Part shown: one piece after another, positions 1-4,701 of the stretch
How the letters are laid out: each line of letters begins with the position of its first letter
Position numbering within the stretch: position 1 is the first letter of the stretch
Source: Azonexus sp.
GTDB lineage: Bacteria > Pseudomonadota > Gammaproteobacteria > Burkholderiales > Rhodocyclaceae
DNA: 5,573 nt
Assembly (NCBI GenBank): GCA_023150195.1
Contig: JAKLLI010000207.1
Coordinates: 1 to 5,573 of the forward strand
Direction: 5' to 3'
Notes under the pieces: generated by a model
What the model was told of the DNA's origin: nothing
Databases searched by the model: none
The model's input: only the letters and a program-made list of their open reading frames with translations
Made by a program: the position numbers and the translations under genes

Positions 1-240
1 GCCGTCAAACTGCTGGCCCTGCCGCTGATTGCCTTGTTTGTCGGTGACCACCTGGGTTTGAGCGGATTGAATCTGCAGGTCGTGGTGCTGTTTGCCGCGA
101 TGCCCACCGCCTCATCCGCCTATATTCTGGCGATGCGGATGGGCGGTGACGGACGCAGCGTGGCCTGGCTGATTTCCGCGACCACGCTGGGCGCCATGCT
201 CACCTTGCCGCTGTGGGCGGCCTGGTTGTTGGCGCGCTAG
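1..240 (+). CDS. AEC-family transporter (auxin efflux carrier type), C-terminal part
   Basis: This is the last 79 codons of a gene that starts left of the window; the frame is open from base 1 to TAG at 238-240. The fragment is strongly hydrophobic, with membrane-like stretches at about fragment residues 1-14, 25-44 and 56-77. The middle stretch carries MPTASSAYILA, followed by a short Gly/Asp-rich loop (MGGDGRS) and a final helix. This arrangement is typical of the C-terminal end of AEC (auxin efflux carrier / malonate permease-like) proteins, inner-membrane carriers of about 300 residues with about ten helices. Substrates in bacteria are mostly unknown, and nothing here identifies one. The stop overlaps the stop of the convergent phaM-like gene. 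Family assignment is fairly sure from the tail alone; substrate is not assignable. Confidence 0.8.
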   Translation, partial: AVKLLALPLIALFVGDHLGLSGLNLQVVVLFAAMPTASSAYILAMRMGGDGRSVAWLISATTLGAMLTLPLWAAWLLAR

Positions 241-722
241 TCCTTTTTGGCCGCCGGCTTGCGGCTTTTGGGTTTGGCCGCTTCTGCCGCGGCGGCCGTC
301 GCTGAAGCGGTGGCCTGGGCAGCGGCATTTTCCGCAACCTGCTGCATTTGTTCGCGCATCTGCTGCATCATCTGCCAAGGCCACATGGCGGCTTCCGAGA
401 AGGCCCCGGGTGCGGCTTCTGCCGGGGTGGCTTCGGCGGTCGACAGCGGTTCGCCGGCTTTTTTGGCGGCTTCGCTGGCCATCTGGCCCATGGCCTGCAC
501 GGTGCTGACCGTGGTTCGCTGCATTTCCAGGCCCTGAATGGTCATTTGCAGCATCGAGAGATTCATGCGCAACCAGCCTTCGACGGCCTTGAGATCCTTG
601 ATCCGCTTGTCCAGTTCTTCCAGATCAAAGGTCGGTGCGACCATGCCGGGCAGGGAAAAGCCCATGTTGCCCCACATGTTCCGCATGAAACCGAGCGGAT
701 CGTTGCCGTAGTCTTCGTTCAT
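237..722 (-). CDS. phaM: PhaM-like polyhydroxyalkanoate granule regulatory protein
   Basis: A 161-residue protein resembling PhaM, the granule-associated protein that in Cupriavidus necator activates PHA synthase PhaC and links granules to the nucleoid. The recognisable core is about residues 27-72: MVAPTFDLEELDKRIKDLK, then a predicted helical segment with VEGWLRMNLSMLQMTIQGLEMQR. A Met/Gln-rich helix (WQMMQQMREQMQQ, about 115-130) follows, then an Ala-rich stretch and a basic end (PKSRKPAAKKD, 151-161) like the Lys/Pro/Ala DNA-binding tail of PhaM. It is shorter than the C. necator protein (about 260 residues), mainly in the Ala/Pro/Lys tail. The ATG at 722-720 is preceded by a strong ribosome binding site (AGAGGAGA, 5 bases away). 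It is transcribed away from the response regulator and meets the transporter end to end. Family call is good; the synthase-activating role is inferred from homology, and a short tail could mean weaker DNA binding. Confidence 0.82.
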   Translation of the reverse strand: MNEDYGNDPLGFMRNMWGNMGFSLPGMVAPTFDLEELDKRIKDLKAVEGWLRMNLSMLQMTIQGLEMQRTTVSTVQAMGQMASEAAKKAGEPLSTAEATPAEAAPGAFSEAAMWPWQMMQQMREQMQQVAENAAAQATASATAAAAEAAKPKSRKPAAKKD

Positions 723-727
723 GTCTG

Positions 728-735
728 TCTCCTCT
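728..735 (-). promoter_or_regulatory. Ribosome binding site of phaM
   Basis: Read on the minus strand this is AGAGGAGA, five bases before the ATG at 722-720. It fixes the phaM start. Confidence 0.75.
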
Positions 736-796
736 GTGCGATAGCCAACGATCTTAAATCACTTTTCATCGATCAAATGATAAATTAGCGCCATGC

Positions 797-804
797 AAAG
801 GGGG
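797..804 (+). promoter_or_regulatory. Ribosome binding site deciding the response regulator start
   Basis: AAAGGGGG lies six bases before ATG 811. The upstream in-frame ATG at 793 lies before this site and has no ribosome binding site of its own, so 811 is the better start. Confidence 0.6.
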
Positions 805-810
805 TATGCC

Positions 811-1389
811 ATGAGATTTTTGATTGTTGAAGATCACGGACTGGTGCGCGAAGGGCTGGCCAAGGTCTTGCTCGGCTTCGAAGCAGCGTGCGAAGTGGTG
901 GAAGCGGCCGATTTTGAGCAGGCCCAGTCCTTACTGGAAGAACGGGAGGACTTTGACCTCGTATTGCTCGATATTGCTTTGCCCGGCAAGGATGGCATCA
1001 GCGGCTTGTCGATTTTGCGCCAGGACTACCCGTTTTTGACGGTGGCCATGTTGTCCGCCTACGACGATACCCTGACGGTGAATCGCGTCCTCAATCTGGG
1101 GGCCGCCGGATTCATTCCGAAAGCCTTTTCGAGCGAGCAATTGCTGGTTGCGGTGGAGCGCATTCTCGATGGGGAGATCTTCCGGCCGGACAGCACGCAT
1201 ACTTCGATTTCCGAGCGTGAGGCAAGCATGATGCCGAATCCCGTCAACATGCAGCCGGCGGAGATCGGACTGACGGAGCGACAGGCCCAAGTCTTGAGCC
1301 TGATGGTGCGTGGCATGTCGAACCGGGAGATCGGTGAGCAGCTCAGCCTCTCCGAAGGCACGGTAGCAGCCGAAGTCAGGCGCTGGTAG
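811..1389 (+). CDS. NarL/FixJ-type response regulator, frameshifted and missing its recognition helix
   Basis: A two-component response regulator of 192 residues as now readable. The receiver domain (1 to about 120) is intact: acidic pair E7-D8, phosphoacceptor D54 in LVLLDIALPGKDG, S82 as the conserved Ser/Thr, and K104 in GFIPKAF. After a linker, a LuxR-type helix-turn-helix begins (about 153-185: LTERQAQVLSLMVRGMSNREIGEQLSLSEGTV). Family members then continue with a recognition helix of the kind KxHVxxIxxKL; here the frame runs into AAEVRRW and stops. The normal C-terminus (SSRSQALVAVNR...) follows in another frame up to 1430. The protein should be phosphorylatable but should not bind DNA normally, so it is either a decaying gene or a receiver-only-like product. 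No histidine kinase gene lies in the window. Start 811 is chosen over 793 because of its ribosome binding site. Confidence 0.85.
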   Translation: MRFLIVEDHGLVREGLAKVLLGFEAACEVVEAADFEQAQSLLEEREDFDLVLLDIALPGKDGISGLSILRQDYPFLTVAMLSAYDDTLTVNRVLNLGAAGFIPKAFSSEQLLVAVERILDGEIFRPDSTHTSISEREASMMPNPVNMQPAEIGLTERQAQVLSLMVRGMSNREIGEQLSLSEGTVAAEVRRW

Positions 1390-1430
1390 CGGTCAATCGT
1401 TACCGCATCGATTTCGGCGACGTGTTTTAG
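1362..1430 (+). pseudogene. Out-of-frame C-terminal remnant of the response regulator
   Basis: Read in a different frame from the gene upstream, these bases give GSSRSQALVAVNRYRIDFGD followed by VF and TAG (1428-1430). This is the usual end of a LuxR-type helix-turn-helix (family pattern LGVSSRTQALVAANR). Joined directly to GTV at residue 185 it leaves a gap of about 13 residues, the recognition helix and its turn. The missing stretch therefore looks like a deletion of 3n+1 bases, about 40. The old stop overlaps the stop of the convergent methyltransferase gene by four bases (1427-1430), the same arrangement as at 237-240, which supports 1430 as the ancestral end. Confidence 0.75.
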
Positions 1431-2182
1431 GCGGGAATCCGATAGCAATACAGCACACGCTGCGGTGTGCTGTCGACCTCGATCAGGCGTTCCGGGGAAA
1501 TCCCCGGCACCGGAAATGAGTTGCTCACGAAGAGGCTGCCGGGGCGCATTTCCTTGCTGGCCTTTTCCCAGAGTTCGGCCATCGGTACCGGCGAGAGGAA
1601 GGCATAGACCAGATCGAAGTCGGCCAGTGGGGTTTCCCAGAAATCGCCCCAGCGCCAATCGAGATTTTCGATGCCCAAACTCAGCAGGCGGCCGCCCAGC
1701 CAGGTGCCCGGCGCATTTTCGACCCCGGCAAAATGCCGTGCCGGCCAACGTTCTGCCAAGGGGCGAACCGTGCTGCCGACTCCCGCGCCCAAATCGATGA
1801 AGCGCTGCGATTCGGACTCGCCCAGTAAATCGTCCAGTGCCGCCACGGTCTCGCGGTTGGAAAGGTAGAGCGGCACTTGGCCGGTCAGCGCGCCTCGGTA
1901 GACGAGCAAAAGCAGGATAAAACCAAAGAGGAACCAGCCGGGATCAATGGCCAGTGAATGCACCAACCAGACCAGAGGCATGAAAACGGCGTGAATGATG
2001 CGCCACCACCAGGCTTGCCGGGCAAGCGTGGCAAAGGCCAGCGCCATCGCGCCGATGGCCAGGGTCAGCGGTAGCCAGGGCAACTGTTCGGCCTGCCAGC
2101 CGTAGTAGGGCCAGGCGAGTGACAGGACAAAAATGACCGCGGCGCCTTGCAGCGCGATTTGACGTTTGGCAGTGGGTGACAT
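1427..2182 (-). CDS. Membrane-anchored class I SAM-dependent methyltransferase
   Basis: A 251-residue protein with two parts. The N-terminal half is a membrane domain with hydrophobic stretches at about 10-26, 36-54, 62-77 and 80-95. The C-terminal half (about 108-251) is a Rossmann methyltransferase domain: SAM-binding motif I FIDLGAGVGS (128-137), an acidic residue at the end of strand 2 (GVE, E155) expected to hold the SAM ribose, WGDFWE (178-183), and DLVYAFLSP (190-198) in the motif IV position. MRPGSLFVSNSF (212-223) resembles the strand 5 region. The substrate cannot be told. The domain should face the cytoplasm near the membrane. An in-frame ATG at 2236 would add 18 residues, but it lies in the liv promoter and neither start has a clear ribosome binding site; I prefer 2182, where the sequence turns basic then hydrophobic (MSPTAKRQ). 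It converges with the response regulator and diverges from liv. Confidence 0.72.
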   Translation of the reverse strand: MSPTAKRQIALQGAAVIFVLSLAWPYYGWQAEQLPWLPLTLAIGAMALAFATLARQAWWWRIIHAVFMPLVWLVHSLAIDPGWFLFGFILLLLVYRGALTGQVPLYLSNRETVAALDDLLGESESQRFIDLGAGVGSTVRPLAERWPARHFAGVENAPGTWLGGRLLSLGIENLDWRWGDFWETPLADFDLVYAFLSPVPMAELWEKASKEMRPGSLFVSNSFPVPGISPERLIEVDSTPQRVLYCYRIPA

Positions 2183-2227
2183 GGCCGCGATTATGCCACC
2201 GGCCGGAAATTGCACGGCCCACTGTTG

Positions 2228-2256
2228 TTGACGCATGGAGAATGCATGGGGACAAT
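2228..2256 (+). promoter_or_regulatory. Sigma70-type promoter of the liv operon
   Basis: A -35 box TTGACG (2228-2233, five of six consensus bases) and a -10 box GACAAT (2251-2256, four of six) are separated by exactly 17 bases. Transcription would start near 2263 and give a leader of about 45 bases before livK. The 17-base spacer contains most of a direct repeat, GCATGG at 2233-2238 and 2244-2249, an 11-base period that could be an operator. Confidence 0.55.
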
Positions 2257-2292
2257 CGGGCAGATTGCCTTCCTCAACCTGCCGAATTTTTC

Positions 2293-2298
2293 AGGAGA
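2293..2298 (+). promoter_or_regulatory. Ribosome binding site of the livK-like gene
   Basis: AGGAGA is nine bases before ATG 2308. It rules out the longer in-frame start at 2176, which would put non-signal-like sequence ahead of the lipoprotein signal peptide. Confidence 0.75.
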
Positions 2299-2307
2299 AT
2301 CCTCGAT

Positions 2308-3705
2308 ATGCACGCCAAGCTTTCCGTAGTTGCCCTCTCCGTTGCTGCTGCTTTCACCCTTGCGGCCTGTGGCCAAAAAGAAGCCCCGGTGGCTGCCGCC
2401 CCCGCAGCGCCTGAAGCCAAACCGGAAGTTGTCGTCAAACTGGGGCATGTGGCCCCGATGACCGGGCCGCAGGCCCATCTCGGCAAGGACAACGAGAATG
2501 GCGCGCTGCTGGCCATTGAAGAGCTGAATGCCAAGGGCCTGGAAATCGGTGGCGCCAAGGTTAAATTCGAGTTGTTGGCCGAAGATGATCAGGCCGATCC
2601 CAAGCAGGGCACCATCGTTGCCCAGAAACTGGTCGATGCGAAGGTCAACGGGGTCATTGGCCACCTGAACTCCGGGACGACCATTCCGGCTTCCAAACTC
2701 TATTTCGATGCGGGTATCCCGCAGGTTTCCGGCTCGGCAACCAATCCGAAATATACGCAGCAAGGGTTCAATACGGCCTTCCGCGTGATGGCCAACGACG
2801 TCCAGCAAGGCAAGATTCTCGGCGAATTCGCCGCCAAGAGCGGGGCCAAGACGGTGGCCATCGTCGATGACCGCACCGCTTACGGTCAGGGCTTGGCCGA
2901 TGAGTTCCGCAAGGCTGCAGAAGCTAACGGGCTCAAGGTGGTGGCCAACGAATACACCAACGACAAGGCCACCGACTTCAAGGCCATCCTGACCAAGATC
3001 AAGTCCACCAAGGCCGACATCGTTTTCTTCGGTGGCATGGACGCGCAGGGTGGTCCGATGGTCAAACAGGCGCGTGAACTGGGCCTGCAGTCTGGATTCC
3101 TCGGGGGCGACGGTATTTGTACCCCGGAATTCATGAAGCTGGGCGGTGCCGCCGCCGAAGGGCAGTATTGCTCGCTGCCGGGCATGCCGCTGGAAAAGCT
3201 GGCCAATGGTCCGGCCTTCCGCAGCAAGTACACGACCAAGTTCAATGCCGAGATTCAGTTGTATGCCCCGTATGTGTACGACGCCGTGATGGTGGTGGCC
3301 GACGCCATGAAGCGCGCCAATTCGGTTGAGCCGGCCAAGTACCTGCCGGAAGTCGGCAAAACCAACCTCGATGGCGTGACGGCCAAACTGGCCTTTGACG
3401 AATTCGGCGATCTCAAGGGCGGCGCGATCTCGATTTACAAGTACGAAGGCGGCAAGCTGGCCTATGTCGAAACCCTGGGGGGTACGCCCGTGGTGGTCGA
3501 AGAAGCGAAGGCTGCGGTGAAGGAAGCTGCGGCGGAAGCCAAGGAAGCCGTTGCCGAGGTCAAGGGGGCGGCACAGGCGGTGGCGGGTGCTGCGACGGCG
3601 GCTGGCACGGAAGCGGTCAAGGCGGGCGCGGATGCAGTCAAGGATGCGGCCGCCGCGGTGAAGGATGCCGCGGCAGCCACCAAGGCTGCGGTGGAAAAGA
3701 AGTAA
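2308..3705 (+). CDS. livK: Branched-chain amino acid ABC transporter substrate-binding lipoprotein with Ala/Lys-rich tail
   Basis: Binding protein of a HAAT-type (Leu/Ile/Val) ABC importer, 465 residues. Residues 1-21 are a lipoprotein signal ending in the lipobox LAAC, with C21 as the lipidated cysteine, so the mature protein should be membrane-anchored rather than free in the periplasm. A short Ala/Pro linker follows, then a Peripla_BP_6 fold (about 36-390) beginning VVVKLGHVAPMTGPQAHLGKD. Likely ligand-contact regions are SGTTIPAS (122-129, the amino-acid backbone site in LivJ/LivK), SGSAT (141-145) and DDRTAYGQG, with Y192. C271 and C288 could form a disulfide. LivJ/LivK proteins are about 370 residues and end near residue 395 here. 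This one adds a 68-residue tail (398-465) with 31 Ala, 10 Lys and 11 acidic residues in heptad repeats. Downstream livH and livM confirm the transporter type; the exact amino acid (Leu, Val, Ile or another) is not determined. Confidence 0.88.
   Translation: MHAKLSVVALSVAAAFTLAACGQKEAPVAAAPAAPEAKPEVVVKLGHVAPMTGPQAHLGKDNENGALLAIEELNAKGLEIGGAKVKFELLAEDDQADPKQGTIVAQKLVDAKVNGVIGHLNSGTTIPASKLYFDAGIPQVSGSATNPKYTQQGFNTAFRVMANDVQQGKILGEFAAKSGAKTVAIVDDRTAYGQGLADEFRKAAEANGLKVVANEYTNDKATDFKAILTKIKSTKADIVFFGGMDAQGGPMVKQARELGLQSGFLGGDGICTPEFMKLGGAAAEGQYCSLPGMPLEKLANGPAFRSKYTTKFNAEIQLYAPYVYDAVMVVADAMKRANSVEPAKYLPEVGKTNLDGVTAKLAFDEFGDLKGGAISIYKYEGGKLAYVETLGGTPVVVEEAKAAVKEAAAEAKEAVAEVKGAAQAVAGAATAAGTEAVKAGADAVKDAAAAVKDAAAATKAAVEKK
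3502..3690 (+). repeat. Degenerate 21-base (heptad) repeat encoding the livK tail
   Basis: Nine consecutive seven-residue units can be laid out over residues 399-461: EAKAAVK, EAAAEAK, EAVAEVK, GAAQAVA, GAATAAG, TEAVKAG, ADAVKDA, AAAVKDA and AAATKAA, followed by the end VEKK. Similarity is clearest between 3634-3654 and 3655-3675, both encoding AVKDAAA with some synonymous changes. The pattern looks like expansion by slippage or unequal recombination, and predicts a long amphipathic helix resembling phasin or LEA-type proteins. Confidence 0.65.
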
Positions 3706-3723
3706 GCGACAGGCAAGACCCTC

Positions 3724-3753
3724 AGGAAACGGCACCGTAAGGTGCCGTTTCCT
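3724..3753 (+). promoter_or_regulatory. Intercistronic stem-loop between livK and livH
   Basis: AGGAAACGGCACC (3724-3736) pairs perfectly with GGTGCCGTTTCCT (3741-3753) around the loop GTAA, a GNRA-type tetraloop. The 13-base-pair stem starts 18 bases after the livK stop and ends 24 bases before livH. No U-run follows (next bases CTTCCTGCGG), so it is not a standard intrinsic terminator. By analogy with malE-malF and other binding-protein operons, it most likely protects the livK mRNA 3' end or partly stops transcription, giving more binding protein than permease. Confidence 0.7.
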
Positions 3754-3777
3754 CTTCCTGCGGTCAACGGAATCAAA

Positions 3778-4701
3778 ATGGATATTTTCCTGCAGCAGCT
3801 CGTCAACGGCCTGGTTCAGGGCAGCATTTATGCCTTGGTTGCCTTGGGCTACACCATGGTCTACGGGATCATGGGGCTGATCAACTTTGCCCACGGCGAA
3901 GTGGTGATGATCGGCACCTTGATCAGCATTTCCGTGGCCACCTGGCTGATCGGTGCCGGCGTGCCGGTGGCGCTGGCCGGTTTGAGCGGTCTGGTGGTGG
4001 CCGTGCTCGGCTGCATGGGACTGGGCTGGAGCCTGGAACGGATTGCCTATCGACCCTTGCGCGGCGCGCCTCGGCTGACCCCGCTGATCACGGCAATCGG
4101 CATGTCCATCGTCCTGCAGAATCTGGCGATGATGGTCTGGGGGCGAAATTATCTGAGCTTTCCGCCCTTGCTGCCCAAAGTGCATTTTGAAGTCGCGGGC
4201 GCCCATTTCACGCTGGTTCAGCTGGTCATTGTGCTGGTGTCGGCCCTGACCATGGGCGGCTTGCTTCTGCTGGTGTATCGCACCCGCCTCGGCATGGCCA
4301 TGCGGGCGACGTCGCAGAACCCGGCGGTGGCCAGCCTGATGGGCGTCAATATCAATCGCGTGATTGCCGCCGCCTTTGTCATCGGCTCGGCGCTGGGGGC
4401 CGTCGCCGGCGTGATGGTCGGCAGCTATTACGAGATCGCCCATTACCAGATGGGCTTCATGCTCGGCCTCAAGGCGTTTACGGCGGCCGTGCTCGGCGGT
4501 ATCGGGAACCTGGCAGGCGCCATGCTGGGGGGCGTGTTGCTCGGCATCATCGAGGCCTTGGGTGCCGGTTATATCGGTGAGCTGACCGGTGGCTTTCTGG
4601 GCAGCCACTATCAGGACATCTTCGCCTTCGTCGTGCTGATTGGCGTGCTGATGTTCAAGCCCTCGGGGCTGTTCGGCGAAAAATCGGGGGATCGCGCATG
4701 A
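3778..4701 (+). CDS. livH: Branched-chain amino acid ABC transporter permease LivH
   Basis: Inner-membrane permease of 307 residues, matching the usual LivH length of about 300. It forms the translocation channel with LivM. The N-terminus VNGLVQGSIYALVALGYTMVY and INFAHGE (35-41) are typical LivH signatures. The cytoplasmic ATPase-coupling loop is at about 170-191 (RLGMAMRATSQNPAVASLMG), followed by the conserved GFMLGLKAFTAAVLGGIGNL segment. The protein ends FKPSGLFGEKSGDRA, like other LivH C-termini. An in-frame GTG at 3742 lies inside the intercistronic hairpin and is rejected; ATG 3778 has a weak GGAA (3769-3772) upstream and the canonical MDIFLQQLVNG start. The weak ribosome binding site fits lower expression than livK. 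TGA 4699-4701 overlaps the livM start. Confidence 0.95.
   Translation: MDIFLQQLVNGLVQGSIYALVALGYTMVYGIMGLINFAHGEVVMIGTLISISVATWLIGAGVPVALAGLSGLVVAVLGCMGLGWSLERIAYRPLRGAPRLTPLITAIGMSIVLQNLAMMVWGRNYLSFPPLLPKVHFEVAGAHFTLVQLVIVLVSALTMGGLLLLVYRTRLGMAMRATSQNPAVASLMGVNINRVIAAAFVIGSALGAVAGVMVGSYYEIAHYQMGFMLGLKAFTAAVLGGIGNLAGAMLGGVLLGIIEALGAGYIGELTGGFLGSHYQDIFAFVVLIGVLMFKPSGLFGEKSGDRA

Larger units (their letters stand above)
723..810. promoter_or_regulatory. Divergent intergenic region, phaM / response regulator
   Basis: Both flanking genes start here and point outward, so both promoters are expected in these 88 bases. The part at about 750-786 is markedly AT-richer than the rest of the window. For the plus strand, TTAAAT (754-759) and GATAAA (779-784) are a poor -35/-10 pair with a 19-base gap. 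For the minus strand, TAAGAT, the complement of 751-756, could be a -10, without a convincing -35. I see no clear operator palindrome. The region is assigned by gene orientation and base composition rather than by strong boxes. Confidence 0.4.

Noticed and set aside
1363..1389. Programmed ribosomal frameshifting in the response regulator
   Set aside because: No slippery sequence is seen, and shifting frame would still leave out the recognition helix, so a deletion explains the sequence better.
1059..1748. A 229-codon minus-strand frame spanning the response regulator and methyltransferase ends
   Set aside because: It crosses two recognised genes in a different frame, and its translation is composed like other GC-rich shadows.
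2183..2236. An 18-residue longer start for the methyltransferase
   Set aside because: That start lies within the liv promoter, has no ribosome binding site and adds nothing family-like; not fully excluded.
2176..2307. A 44-residue N-terminal extension of the livK-like gene
   Set aside because: The extension would precede a clear lipoprotein signal peptide, overlap the promoter, and ignore the good ribosome binding site before 2308.
3724..3753. Calling the livK-livH hairpin a full rho-independent terminator
   Set aside because: There is no U-run after the stem, and livH and livM follow closely in the same direction as parts of the same transporter.
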